Origin: Ancylobacter polymorphus
Lineage (GTDB): Bacteria > Pseudomonadota > Alphaproteobacteria > Rhizobiales > Xanthobacteraceae
NCBI RefSeq assembly: GCF_030813495.1
Contig: NZ_JAUSUI010000002.1
Coordinates: 434,001 to 498,000, forward strand
DNA length: 64,000 nucleotides
Direction: 5' to 3'
Shown one piece after another: positions 35,496-43,881 of this stretch. Both the position numbers and the translations under genes were made by a program. The first letter of the stretch is position 1. Every line of letters begins with the position of its first letter. The notes beneath the pieces were generated by a model, which made no database searches, was not told the origin of the DNA, and saw only the letters and a program-made list of their open reading frames with translations.

Positions 35496-36158
35496 GTGCT
35501 GTCCCCGCCGCCCACCGACGAAAGCGCCGATGCCCGGCCGGGCGCCGAGCCGGATGCGACGCTTCGCCTTTCCGAGGTGCTGAGCGCCATTGCGGCAGAT
35601 GAGACGCGCGAGCGCATCGCCGTGGGCGACCTGCTGAAGGTGATGCGGGAGCGCGCCTTCGGGCCGCTGATGCTGATCTTCGCCCTGCCCAATGTGCTGC
35701 CGACTCCGCCCGGCACGTCTTCGGTGCTGGGGGCGCCGCTGGTGTTTCTCACCGCGCAGCTGGCGCTCGGCTGGTCGCCGTGGCTGCCGCCGCTCATCGC
35801 CCGGCGCTCCATCGCCCGCAAGGACTTCGCCGCGTTTGTCAGCAAGGCGACGCCCTGGCTGGCCCGCGCGGAGAAGCTGCTGCGGCCGCGCTTCGGTGGG
35901 CTGGCGCACCCGCCGGCGGAGAATATCGTCGGGGTGATGTGCTTCGTGCTGGCGCTGATCCTGGTGCTGCCGATCCCGCTCGGCAACATGCTGCCGGCGC
36001 TGGCCATCAGCGTGCTGGCGCTCGGCATTTTGGAACGCGACGGGGTGTGGATCCTCGCCGGCATGGCGATCGCCGTGGCGTCGCTCGGCGTCGTCTCCGG
36101 CGTTGTCTGGGCCTTCATCAAGGCCGGCCTTTACCTGCTGCACCAGCTGATCGGCTGA
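35496..36158 (+). CDS. ExoD family exopolysaccharide-related membrane protein
   Basis: The protein of about 220 residues matches the ExoD family (COG3932). It has a soluble N-terminal region (LRLSEVLSAIAADETRERIAVGDLL), the hallmark ALPNVLPTPPGTSSVLGAPLVFLTAQLALG, and helices at FVLALILVLPIPLGNMLPAL and VASLGVVSGVVWAFI. ExoD influences exopolysaccharide production and alkali tolerance in Sinorhizobium. The start is uncertain: GTG 35496 lies 11 bp after GGAGGAG, and GTG 35484 lies within that motif. It is probably monocistronic. Confidence 0.85.
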   Translation: MLSPPPTDESADARPGAEPDATLRLSEVLSAIAADETRERIAVGDLLKVMRERAFGPLMLIFALPNVLPTPPGTSSVLGAPLVFLTAQLALGWSPWLPPLIARRSIARKDFAAFVSKATPWLARAEKLLRPRFGGLAHPPAENIVGVMCFVLALILVLPIPLGNMLPALAISVLALGILERDGVWILAGMAIAVASLGVVSGVVWAFIKAGLYLLHQLIG

Positions 36159-36188
36159 AGTAGCGGCACGCTTGCGGGCGCTGCGGCT

Positions 36189-36401
36189 TCAGCCCTGGGC
36201 GCGGGCGTTTTCCAGCGCACGGGTCAGCATGTCGAGGCATTCATGCGCCTGTTCCTGACCGCTCACATCGCCGCGTAGGCGAAAAGCGATGTCGCGCAGG
36301 TCGCGGATCGCGACATCGACGGCGGTGATGAGGTCGATGTCGAACTCGCCTTCGCTCTCGGGGGCGGGGACGCGGACGGGGAACGGAACAACGTTACTCA
36401 T
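36189..36401 (-). CDS. Conserved small hypothetical protein (70 aa)
   Basis: The 70-residue acidic protein starts MSNVVPFPVRVPAPE and continues with a helical segment (DIDLITAVDVAIRDLRDIAF, then DMLTRALENAR). No known domain is evident. The VVPFP-type opening is common in small alphaproteobacterial proteins with unclear function. It is convergent with exoD (30 bp between the stops) and divergent from the DUF983 gene. Confidence 0.6.
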   Translation of the reverse strand: MSNVVPFPVRVPAPESEGEFDIDLITAVDVAIRDLRDIAFRLRGDVSGQEQAHECLDMLTRALENARAQG

Positions 36402-36539
36402 GCGACTTCAAGACTCGGGTTCGGGCGAATCGCCTTGGCGTTTATCCCCGGAAACATGCCCGGAATTGGTTAATGACCCGCTCCCATTACCGGCTCGGCG
36501 CGACGATGCCGGGGAAGCGCGGAGAGCGTTGTAATGCAG

Positions 36540-36576
36540 TCAATGTGCATACAATACTAGATTGTATTGACATTGA
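36540..36576. promoter_or_regulatory. AT-rich inverted repeat upstream of the DUF983 gene
   Basis: Outer arms TCAATGT (36540-36546) and ACATTGA (36570-36576) and inner arms ATACAAT (36549-36555) and ATTGTAT (36561-36567) form one dyad in a strikingly AT-rich island. TTGACT follows at 36595-36600 as a possible -35 element. A transcription-factor operator is likely; the factor is unknown. Confidence 0.45.
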
Positions 36577-36645
36577 ATGCGGGCGGATTATTTCTTGACT
36601 GTAACGTCGCGTGCGCGTGGTGCGCTGGCGTGCAGGAGTGCCGCC

Positions 36646-37158
36646 ATGTCGGTCCGTTCTTCTACCGTCCGTTCTTCCACCGTCGGTTCGTCGGGTGCCC
36701 GTCCCTCGACCGTGCCGATGCAGTCCGTCCGCCTGCCCTCCGTGCCGGTGGCCGACCGCCATTACCCCAAGCTGTCGCCCTTTGAATGCGGCATGCGGGG
36801 CTGCTGCCCGCGCTGCGGACAGGGCCGGCTGTTCGACGGCTTCCTCAAGCTGGCGCCGCGCTGCGAATCCTGCGGGCTCGATTATTCCTTCGCCGATCCC
36901 GCCGACGGGCCGGCTTTTTTCGTCATCTGCTTTGTCTGCGTGCCGGCGGTGATCTTCGGCCTGTGGCTGGAGGTGGCGTTCCAGGCGCCCTATTGGGTGC
37001 ATCTGGTCACCACCCTGCCGGTGCTGCTCCTCACCTGCATTCCGCCGCTGCGCCCGCTCAAGGGCTGGCTGGTGGCGAGCCAGTATTACTACAAGGCCGA
37101 GGAGGGGCGCCTCGTCACCGGCGACGCTCCCGAGGCCGGCTCAGCCACCCGCGACTGA
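36646..37158 (+). CDS. DUF983 family membrane protein with zinc-ribbon-like cysteines
   Basis: The 170-residue protein has two CxxC pairs (CCPRCGQGRLFDGF and CESCGLDYS), then two membrane helices (FFVICFVCVPAVIFGLWLEV and LVTTLPVLLLTCIPPL) and RPLKGWLVASQYYYKAEEG. This is the DUF983 plan; members often lie near cytochrome oxidase genes, but none is here. AGGAG precedes ATG 36646. The N-terminus carries a 5-residue repeat (RSSTV RSSTV GSSGA RPSTV) encoded by 15-bp tandem repeats at 36653-36694. The 3' end overlaps the convergent deacetylase gene by 18 bp. Confidence 0.87.
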   Translation: MSVRSSTVRSSTVGSSGARPSTVPMQSVRLPSVPVADRHYPKLSPFECGMRGCCPRCGQGRLFDGFLKLAPRCESCGLDYSFADPADGPAFFVICFVCVPAVIFGLWLEVAFQAPYWVHLVTTLPVLLLTCIPPLRPLKGWLVASQYYYKAEEGRLVTGDAPEAGSATRD

Positions 37159-38046
37159 AGCGGATGCCGGCGCGGTCTCGTGGAAGCGGGCCGGCCGCAC
37201 ACCGGCGCCCGCCAGATCTTCCTCGCAGGCTTCCGAGCGGAAATAGGCGAGTTCCCGCTCACGGGGTTCCAGCAACGGGTCGAGCCGGCGAAGTTCGTCA
37301 TCGACGATGCCGGGATGGCAATGCACCAGCACCCGCGTGCCGGGGCCGGCGAGGCTTGCCCGGAACACGGCGCGATAGGGCGGATCGGCGGTGAAGCCGT
37401 AGAGGCCGCGAAAACTGTCATTGGTGGCGATGCCGGCCTTGGCCGCCTGCGGCGCGCTGCCGGCCGCAAGCGTGCCGACGATGAGCGCCTTGCGCAGCCC
37501 GAGCTTTCGCTGGCGCGCCCATGAGGCGGGCTCCGTGCAATTGCGCAGCCAGGGCAGGCGGGCGCCATAGCGCTGCGTCAGTTCGGCGATGAGGATGGCG
37601 CGGATGCCCGGCAGCGCATGGGCGTGCTGGTGGCCGTCGATGAAATCCGGTGGCGCGCCCCATTCATCCTCGAACGCATCGAGCTGGGCGCGCAGTTCGT
37701 CCCGCAACGCGGCGCGCGGCAAGGCGCCGGCGAGCGCACGCAGCACCAGCGGGCCGATCTCCGGCAGGCGGCCATCCCGTGCGAGGCCCCGTGCCGGTGA
37801 GAGTGCGCGCTGGCCGGTGAGGGTGAAGTGCAGGCCGATATCGGCGGGGTGGCGCGCCACCAGCGCCTTCAGCCCGGACGCTCGCCGCTTCCAGCCGGGC
37901 AGCCCGGTCATGGCGCCGGTGGCGGAGAGCCGGCCACGTTCGATAAGCTCCTCGATCGCGGTGCTGACGCCATCGCTCAACCCGTAATCATCGGCACAGA
38001 TGACAATTGGTTTCAGAATTTTGCCCCTGTCTCGGCCGACAAACAA
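37141..38046 (-). CDS. ChbG/HpnK (YdjC) family sugar deacetylase
   Basis: The protein of about 300 residues belongs to the YdjC-fold deacetylases. Metal-site motifs are VICADDYGLSDG near the N-terminus, DIGLHFTLTG, DGHQHAHALPGI and the late VHCHPGI. Relatives remove acetyl groups from chito-oligosaccharides (ChbG), act in hopanoid gene clusters (HpnK), or deacetylate undecaprenyl-linked GalNAc (NaxD of Francisella). The start is doubtful: TTG 38046 is the longest, but the conserved region begins at KPIVICADD about 11 codons later. Divergent from a GT2/GT-C/GtrA operon, which points to a lipid-linked sugar substrate. Confidence 0.87.
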   Translation of the reverse strand: MFVGRDRGKILKPIVICADDYGLSDGVSTAIEELIERGRLSATGAMTGLPGWKRRASGLKALVARHPADIGLHFTLTGQRALSPARGLARDGRLPEIGPLVLRALAGALPRAALRDELRAQLDAFEDEWGAPPDFIDGHQHAHALPGIRAILIAELTQRYGARLPWLRNCTEPASWARQRKLGLRKALIVGTLAAGSAPQAAKAGIATNDSFRGLYGFTADPPYRAVFRASLAGPGTRVLVHCHPGIVDDELRRLDPLLEPRERELAYFRSEACEEDLAGAGVRPARFHETAPASASVAGG

Positions 38047-38106
38047 AGTTCACAATCGGCGCCTACTTCAATGCAAGCTTCGCGAAAGTTGGCACGTGTT
38101 TACTAT

Positions 38107-38125
38107 AGGTAAGAGTGTCTTACCT
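38107..38125. promoter_or_regulatory. Perfect inverted repeat between the deacetylase and GT2 genes
   Basis: AGGTAAGA-GTG-TCTTACCT is an 8-bp-arm perfect palindrome in the 133-bp divergent intergenic region. Its position would allow one regulator to control both the deacetylase and the glycosyltransferase operon. No regulator gene is adjacent. Confidence 0.5.
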
Positions 38126-38179
38126 GACGTAAACATCGCCGCTGGCGGGTCCGCAATCAAGTAAAATCAGCTTGAAAAC

Positions 38180-39217
38180 ATGATGACAGCTTCTCCTAGG
38201 TGGCCGGGCCTGATCTCGATCGTGGTGCCTGTATATAATGAGGCGCGCTGCCTGGCGGCGCTGCATGCGCGCCTGTGTGCGGTGCTCGATGCCTATCCCG
38301 GCCTGCAGCGGGAGTTCGTCTTCGTCGACGACGGCAGCTGCGACGGCAGCTTCGAGCTGCTGGCGACGCTGGGCACGCAGGACCCCGCCGTCAAGGCGCT
38401 GCGCTTCGCCCGGAACTTCGGCAAGGAGTCGGCGATGGCTGCCGGGTTGCGGGCGGCGGTGGGCGACATCGTGGTGCTGATGGATTCGGACCTGCAGCAC
38501 CCGCCGGAGGTCATCCCCGAGATGATCGAGCGCTGGTGCGGTGGCGCACAGATGGTGACGGCGGTGCGCCGCTCGCGGCGCACCGATCCCCTGGGGCGCC
38601 GGCTGTTCTCGCGCGGCTTCTATCATTTCTTCCACGCGCTGTGCGAAGTCGAGATTCCCGAGGGCGCGGGCGATTTCCGCCTGTTCGACCGCCGGGTGGT
38701 CGACGCCATCAACGCTCTGCCCGAGCGCAACCGCTTCATGAAGGGCATCACCAGCTGGGTCGGCTTCCGTCAGGAAGAGGTCGAGTTCGAGGTCGCCGAG
38801 CGCGCCGGCGGGGTGAGCTCGTTCAACACGCTGCGACTGCTGCGCTATGCTGTCGACGGCCTCTCCTCCTTCTCCATGGTGCCGCTGCGCGTGTGGTCGC
38901 TCGCTGGCGTCATCCTCGCCGGCCTGTCGGGGCTTTACGGGCTGTATCTGCTGGGTGAGGCGCTGGTCTTCGGCGTGCGCACGCCCGGCTTCCCCACCAT
39001 CATGGTCAGCATGCTGTTCGTCTCCGGCGTGCAGCTCATAAGCCTCGGCGTCATCGGCGAATATGTCGGGCGTATCTTCACCGAGGTGAAGCGTCGTCCG
39101 CTCTATCTCATCGCCGACGAGATCGGCTTCGCCCCGCCGGCGGCGCTGCCGGCCGCGTCGCTGCATGCCGAAGTCCGAACCGCGCCGGCGCTGGTTCCCG
39201 AGGGCTTCGCCTCGTGA
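38180..39217 (+). CDS. Glycosyltransferase family 2, polyprenyl-phosphate sugar transferase type
   Basis: The 345-residue protein has a GT2 GT-A catalytic domain (SIVVPVYNEARCL, FVDDGSCDGSFE, VLMDSDLQHPPE, AGDFRLFDRRVV) and two C-terminal membrane helices (VWSLAGVILAGLSGLYGLYLL and MVSMLFVSGVQLISLGVIGEYVGRI). This plan is that of GtrB, ArnC, DpmA-like and FlmF enzymes, which put a sugar on undecaprenyl phosphate at the inner-membrane face. ATG 38180 or 38183 starts it. The stop overlaps the next gene (GTGA). Confidence 0.92.
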   Translation: MMTASPRWPGLISIVVPVYNEARCLAALHARLCAVLDAYPGLQREFVFVDDGSCDGSFELLATLGTQDPAVKALRFARNFGKESAMAAGLRAAVGDIVVLMDSDLQHPPEVIPEMIERWCGGAQMVTAVRRSRRTDPLGRRLFSRGFYHFFHALCEVEIPEGAGDFRLFDRRVVDAINALPERNRFMKGITSWVGFRQEEVEFEVAERAGGVSSFNTLRLLRYAVDGLSSFSMVPLRVWSLAGVILAGLSGLYGLYLLGEALVFGVRTPGFPTIMVSMLFVSGVQLISLGVIGEYVGRIFTEVKRRPLYLIADEIGFAPPAALPAASLHAEVRTAPALVPEGFAS

Positions 39218-40977
39218 CCTTCTCCCCCACGTCCGATCTTCGCGTTGCCCCGTCCGCCAGACTGGGCTCCCCTTCTCTGGCCCGCCTCGCCAGTCTCGCC
39301 GTCTTTGCGGCGGTGGCGGCCTTCATCGTCTTGACCTTCCGCGACTACGGCATCAGCAATGACGAGCCGGTGCAGCATACCTATGGCCAGCTGCTGCTGG
39401 CCTGGTATGCGAGCGGCTTTACCGATGACCGGGCGTTCCACTACATCAACCTCTATCTCTATGGCGGGCTGTTCGATCTGATCGCGGCCGGCTTTGAGCC
39501 CTATGTGCCGCTGCCGCTCTATGAATGGCGCCATCTGCTGGCGGCCGGCTTCGGCTTTGTCGGCCTGATCGGCACATGGCGGCTGGCGACCCGCCTCGGC
39601 GGCGAGGGGGCCGGGGTGGTGGCGGTGCTGCTGCTCGCCGTCACCGGTATGTATGGCGGGGCGATGTTCACCCACACCAAGGACGTGCCCTTCGCCGCCG
39701 CCATGGTGTGGAGCCTGTATTTCATCACCGCCTTCGCGGGCGAAATGCCGGCCGTGCCGCGCTGGCGCACCATGCTCGGCCTCGGCGTCGCGATCGGCTG
39801 CGCGCTGGGGCTGCGGGTTGGCGGGGTGTTCGCGGTTCTCTATCTCGCCGTGACCCTCGGCGCGGCGATGCTGCTGCTGCGGGATGCGCGCCTGTTCGTG
39901 CGGCTGCTGCCGCGGCTTCTGGTTGCGGGCCTGGTCGCGCTCGCCATCATGGCGGTGACCTGGCCCTGGTCGCTGCTGCCGCCGACCAACCTGTTCAAGG
40001 CATTGGGCGCCTTCAGCCATTTCAGCTTCGATCTCAAGACGCTGATCAACGGTCAGCTGCTGCCGATCGACCAGCTGCCGGCGACCTATATGCCGGAATA
40101 TCTCCTCATCAAGCTGCCGGAGGTGACGCTGTTCGGCCTGCTCGCCGGGTTGGCCCTGGCGGCTTGGGCGCTGGTGACGCGCCTGCGCGCGCCGCGTATC
40201 CGCGCAGGTCTGGCCGCCACCGGCCTGTCGCCGCAGCACCTGCTCCTCGCTTTGCCGCTGGCGCTGGCGATCCTGGTGCCGGTCGCGGTCGCGGTGCTGA
40301 CCGATCCGCCGCTTTACAACGGCATCCGGCATTTCCTCTTCGTGCTGCCGCCGGTGACGGTGCTGGCCTCGCTCGGACTGGTTGGCGCCTTCCATGCGCT
40401 GAGCCGGCAGGCGCGGCTGGCCGGGGCGGCGTTCGCCCTGGCGGCGCTGGGGCTGTTTTTGTTCAACGCGTCGGTGTTGTGGCGCCTGCACCCTTACGAA
40501 TATGTCGCCTATAACCAGCTCGTCGGCGGCACGCCGGGGGCGTGGGGACGCTTCGAGGGCGATTACTGGTCGTCGAGCCTGCGCGAGGCGGCGCTGGCGC
40601 TGCGCCACGGCATGGAGCGCGAGAAGCCGCCGGCCCATCCCTACAAGGTCTCGGTCTGCGCCGAGGACGTGCAGGCGCTGACCTATCTCGGTCCTCGCTT
40701 CGAAGCGGTGGAGGACTGGGAGGACGCCGATTTCATCCTGACCGCTCGCCATGTCGGCTGCGATGCGGCGCCGGGCCTGCCCTATGCGACGGTGAGGCGC
40801 ATGGGGCTCGCTTTCGCTTCGGTGCGGGACCAGCGTCTGCGGCACATGCCGGTGGAGGTGCCGGACCAGGACGATGACGGGCCGGACCTCAGCGCCCCCG
40901 ATGGCGATGCGCCTGTCGTCTCGCAGAATGGCGGCCCGCAGGGTGCGGGGCCGCAGGTCGCCAAGGCCAAGCCGTGA
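39214..40977 (+). CDS. Polytopic GT-C-type glycosyltransferase (PMT/ArnT-like)
   Basis: The 587-residue protein has about 11-12 membrane helices. Its first external loop holds GISNDEPVQHTYGQLLLAW, the acidic pair typical of GT-C enzymes that use polyprenyl-phosphate sugars, and FTHTKDVPFAAAMVWSLYF recalls PMT_2 proteins. The C-terminal roughly 130 residues are soluble and end in a low-complexity Asp/Gly/Pro tail. The GTG start at 39214 overlaps the GT2 stop by 4 bp. It would transfer the lipid-linked sugar made by the preceding enzyme to an acceptor on the periplasmic side. Acceptor unknown. Confidence 0.8.
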   Translation: MTFSPTSDLRVAPSARLGSPSLARLASLAVFAAVAAFIVLTFRDYGISNDEPVQHTYGQLLLAWYASGFTDDRAFHYINLYLYGGLFDLIAAGFEPYVPLPLYEWRHLLAAGFGFVGLIGTWRLATRLGGEGAGVVAVLLLAVTGMYGGAMFTHTKDVPFAAAMVWSLYFITAFAGEMPAVPRWRTMLGLGVAIGCALGLRVGGVFAVLYLAVTLGAAMLLLRDARLFVRLLPRLLVAGLVALAIMAVTWPWSLLPPTNLFKALGAFSHFSFDLKTLINGQLLPIDQLPATYMPEYLLIKLPEVTLFGLLAGLALAAWALVTRLRAPRIRAGLAATGLSPQHLLLALPLALAILVPVAVAVLTDPPLYNGIRHFLFVLPPVTVLASLGLVGAFHALSRQARLAGAAFALAALGLFLFNASVLWRLHPYEYVAYNQLVGGTPGAWGRFEGDYWSSSLREAALALRHGMEREKPPAHPYKVSVCAEDVQALTYLGPRFEAVEDWEDADFILTARHVGCDAAPGLPYATVRRMGLAFASVRDQRLRHMPVEVPDQDDDGPDLSAPDGDAPVVSQNGGPQGAGPQVAKAKP

Positions 40978-41017
40978 GCGAACCCTTCATGAGGCATCGT
41001 TCCACACGGAGCCCGGC

Positions 41018-41452
41018 ATGAGCGAAGCGACGATGGGCCGGAAGGCCGCGCTTCTCGCGCGGCTGCGTCATCTTCTTCTGTTCGCCGCGCTCGGCGGTGT
41101 CGGCACGCTGGCGCAATATGTCGTGCTCATTGTGCTGGTGCAGAGCGGCCTTGCCGGGCCAGTGGTCGGTTCCTGCGCCGGCTTCGTGATCGGCGGGCTG
41201 GTGAACTACCAGCTCGGCCGGCGGCTGGTGTTCAACTCTTCAAAGCCGCATGGCGAGGCCATGGCGAAGTTCTTCACCGTTGCCGGCATCGGTCTGGCAC
41301 TGAACGCGCTGTTGATGACGCTGCTCACCGGGCCGCTGGCCGCGCCCTATCTGCCGGCGCAAATCCTTGTCACCGGGCTTCTGGTGCTCTGGCACTATGC
41401 CGGCAACGCCTTGTGGACATTCCGGGCGGCGCAACCCCCGAAGCAGGGGTGA
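41018..41452 (+). CDS. GtrA family membrane protein
   Basis: The 144-residue protein has four membrane helices (LLFAALGGVGTLAQYVVLIVL and three more) and the family features SCAGFVIGGLVNYQLGRRLVF and the C-terminal NALWTFR. GtrA proteins are proposed to flip or help translocate undecaprenyl-phosphate sugars. GGAG precedes ATG 41018. It follows the GT-C gene by 40 bp, completing a GT2, GT-C and GtrA set. Confidence 0.92.
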   Translation: MSEATMGRKAALLARLRHLLLFAALGGVGTLAQYVVLIVLVQSGLAGPVVGSCAGFVIGGLVNYQLGRRLVFNSSKPHGEAMAKFFTVAGIGLALNALLMTLLTGPLAAPYLPAQILVTGLLVLWHYAGNALWTFRAAQPPKQG

Positions 41453-41502
41453 GCCTTTTAAACACGGCTTGACTCTCGGCGCGGATGGAGTCGTTTTAGA
41501 TG

Positions 41503-41517
41503 GAACAAAGCATGAAC
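41503..41517 (+). promoter_or_regulatory. LexA (SOS) box of the imuA-imuB-dnaE2 operon
   Basis: GAACAAAGCATGAAC is a perfect GAAC-N7-GAAC direct repeat, the reverse-complement form of the alphaproteobacterial LexA box GTTC-N7-GTTC. It lies 13 bp before the imuA start, where bound LexA would block transcription. The imuA-imuB-dnaE2 cassette is an established SOS target in this class. Confidence 0.93.
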
Positions 41518-41530
41518 ATATGAGCGCCCC

Positions 41531-42373
41531 ATGGACCCGATCCGCGATGTGGCGGCGCTGCGGAAGATGCTCGCCGGGCTGGAGGCGGAGCGTCTGCCCG
41601 GCGTCGAACAGTTCTTCTCCCTTGGCGCCGCCGGGCCGGAGGAAGGCGGCGTGCGCCTCGCGCGCGGCGCCCTGCACGAGGTGCAGGCGCGGGCCAGCGC
41701 CGACATGCCGGCCGCGACCGGATTCGCGCTGGCGCTGGCTCTGCGGGCCCTGCGCCGCGACGGCGCGGGGGAGGGGCGGCCGTTGCTCTGGGTACGCCAG
41801 GACATGGCGGATGCCGAATTCGGCCGGCTCGACGCGCCCGGCCTTGCCGCGCTCGGCCTTGACCCGGCCCGCCTCATCCTGGTGCGGGCGCGCGACGGGG
41901 CGGAGGCGCTGCGCGCGGCCGGGGACGCGGTGCGTTGCGCCGGGCTGGGCGGGCTGCTGATCGAAATCTGGGGCACGCCGAAGGCGCTGGACCTTACCGC
42001 GACGCGCCGCCTCGGGCTGCGGGCGGCGTCCTCCGGGGTGACGAGCTTTCTGCTGCATCGGGCGGCGCAGGCCGCGCCGACGGCGGTGGCAACGCGCTGG
42101 CAGGTGGCGCCGGCTGCCTCCTTTCCGCTGGAGGAGGACGCGCCGGGCGCCCCGGCCTTCCACGCCACCTTGCTGCGCCATCGCGGCGGCGAGGGCGGGC
42201 GGCCGGTAGAGGGCGGCGACTGGAAACTGGAGTGGGACCATGAGGCCTTTACCTTCCGCGACCTCGACCCGCTATCTCGCGCTATGGTTCCCGTTCCTGC
42301 CGGCCGACAGGATCGAGCGGCTGCGGCGCAAGCGCGGGGGGGCGAGGTCGTCGCGCTGCGCCGTACCGGCTGA
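41531..42373 (+). CDS. imuA: SOS mutagenesis protein ImuA (RecA-like accessory of the mutasome)
   Basis: The 280-residue protein matches alphaproteobacterial ImuA: GVRLARGALHEVQA, GFALALALRALRR, LLWVRQDMADAEFG, RLILVRARDGAEALRAAGDA and LEWDHEAFTFRD. It is a RecA-fold relative that works with ImuB and DnaE2 in damage-induced mutagenesis. A perfect LexA box lies just upstream. Its last 134 bp overlap imuB in another frame, which is much longer than usual; both frames carry conserved sequence there. Confidence 0.9.
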   Translation: MDPIRDVAALRKMLAGLEAERLPGVEQFFSLGAAGPEEGGVRLARGALHEVQARASADMPAATGFALALALRALRRDGAGEGRPLLWVRQDMADAEFGRLDAPGLAALGLDPARLILVRARDGAEALRAAGDAVRCAGLGGLLIEIWGTPKALDLTATRRLGLRAASSGVTSFLLHRAAQAAPTAVATRWQVAPAASFPLEEDAPGAPAFHATLLRHRGGEGGRPVEGGDWKLEWDHEAFTFRDLDPLSRAMVPVPAGRQDRAAAAQARGGEVVALRRTG

Positions 42374-43874
42374 GGACGGGAGTGCCTTATCTCCGGCAGG
42401 CCCTCTGGCATCCTCGCCGCTGGTCTTCGTCGAGAAGGTGCAGAACGCGCTGCGCCTCGCCGCGCTCGACCGGGCCGCACGCCGGGCGGGGCTCGCGCCC
42501 GGGCTGACGCTGGCGGATGCGCGCGCGCGCGTGCCTGATCTCGCCGTGCTCGACCACGACCCCGCCGCCGATGCCGCCTTTCTGGAAGAGGTGGCGGATG
42601 ATTGCGACCGCTGGACGCCGCTGGTGGCGCTCGACATGCCCGACGGCGTGCCGGATGGGCTGATGCTCGACATTACCGGCTGCGCGCATCTGTTCGGCGG
42701 CGAGGCAGCACTGCGCGCGCGGCTGCTCGCCCATCTCCAGCGCCATGGCCTCGGGGCGCTTGCCGTCATCGCCGGCACGCCGGATGCCGCACGGGCGCTC
42801 GCCCGTTCCGGCAAAGGCGGCGTGGTGCCGCCGGGCGGAGAGGCGTCGGCGGTCGCCGGCCTGCCCGTCGCCCGGCTGGGGGTGGGCGCGGAAATCGTCA
42901 CCGGACTGTCCCGCGCCGGGCTCAAGACCATTGGCGACCTCGCCGCCCGCCCCGGCACGCCGCTCGCCGCCCGCTTCGGCATGGAACTGCTGACCCGTCT
43001 CGCGCGCACGCTGGGACGCGAGGATGTGCGGCTGGTGCCGCGCCGCCCGCTGCCGGAATGCATTGCCGAGCGGCGCTTCGCCGAGCCTATCGCCCGCACC
43101 TCCGATATCGAGGCGACGCTCGCCTTGCTGGTGGACGACCTCGCCTTGATGCTGGAGGCGCGCGGAGAGGGCGGGCGAGCCTTCGAGGCCGGCTTCTTCC
43201 GCACCGATGGCGCCGTGCGGCGGCTGCGCATCGAAACCGCACGGCCGCTGCGCGACGGGGCGGCGCTTGCCCGGCTGTGGCGCGAGCGGATCGAGGCGCT
43301 GGCCGACCCGCTCGATCCCGGCTTCGGCTTCGATCTCGTGCGGCTCGGCGTGTTGCGGGCCGAACCCCTCACCCCGGCGCAGGTGAGCCTCGACGGCCGT
43401 GCGGTGGAGGAAGAGGAGGTCGCCGCGCTGATCGACCGGCTCAGCGTGCGGCTGGGCCGCGAGCGGGTGCTGCGCTTTCTTCAGCGCGACACCCATGACC
43501 CCGATCGCGCCAGCGTGCTGGTGCCGGCGGGCGGCGCGCCCGCGCCATCGGCGACCCCGCCGGATGTGCTGGCGCGCCCGCTCACCCTGTTCGACCCGCC
43601 GCAGCCGGTGGAGGCGCTGGCCGAGGTTCCGGACGGCCCGCCTTTGCGCTTCCGCTGGCGGCGGGTGGTGCACGAAGTCGCCCGCGCCGAAGGGCCGGAG
43701 CGGCTCGCTCCGGAATGGTGGCGCCAGCCGGCGGCGGCCCCGACGCGCGACTATTACCGGGTGGAGAACCGCGAGGGCCGGCGTTTCTGGCTGTTCCGCG
43801 CCGGTCTTTACGGCCGCGAGGCGGCGGGCCCCGCCGGCCAGCCGCGCTGGTTCCTGCACGGCCTGTTTCCGTGA
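42240..43874 (+). CDS. imuB: SOS mutagenesis protein ImuB (Y-family polymerase-like, non-catalytic)
   Basis: The 544-residue Y-family polymerase homologue starts with RYLALWFPFLPADRIERL in place of the catalytic metal-binding N-terminus, so it is expected to act as a hub, not a polymerase. VFVEKVQNALRLAALDRAAR, MLDITGCAHLFGGEAAL, and the helix-hairpin-helix region GLSRAGLKTIGDLAARPG follow. ImuB bridges ImuA, DnaE2 and the beta clamp. ATG 42240 lies inside imuA and is the only start that keeps the conserved N-terminus. dnaE2 begins 7 bp downstream. Confidence 0.93.
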   Translation: MRPLPSATSTRYLALWFPFLPADRIERLRRKRGGARSSRCAVPAEDGSALSPAGPLASSPLVFVEKVQNALRLAALDRAARRAGLAPGLTLADARARVPDLAVLDHDPAADAAFLEEVADDCDRWTPLVALDMPDGVPDGLMLDITGCAHLFGGEAALRARLLAHLQRHGLGALAVIAGTPDAARALARSGKGGVVPPGGEASAVAGLPVARLGVGAEIVTGLSRAGLKTIGDLAARPGTPLAARFGMELLTRLARTLGREDVRLVPRRPLPECIAERRFAEPIARTSDIEATLALLVDDLALMLEARGEGGRAFEAGFFRTDGAVRRLRIETARPLRDGAALARLWRERIEALADPLDPGFGFDLVRLGVLRAEPLTPAQVSLDGRAVEEEEVAALIDRLSVRLGRERVLRFLQRDTHDPDRASVLVPAGGAPAPSATPPDVLARPLTLFDPPQPVEALAEVPDGPPLRFRWRRVVHEVARAEGPERLAPEWWRQPAAAPTRDYYRVENREGRRFWLFRAGLYGREAAGPAGQPRWFLHGLFP

Positions 43875-43881
43875 GGCGGGG

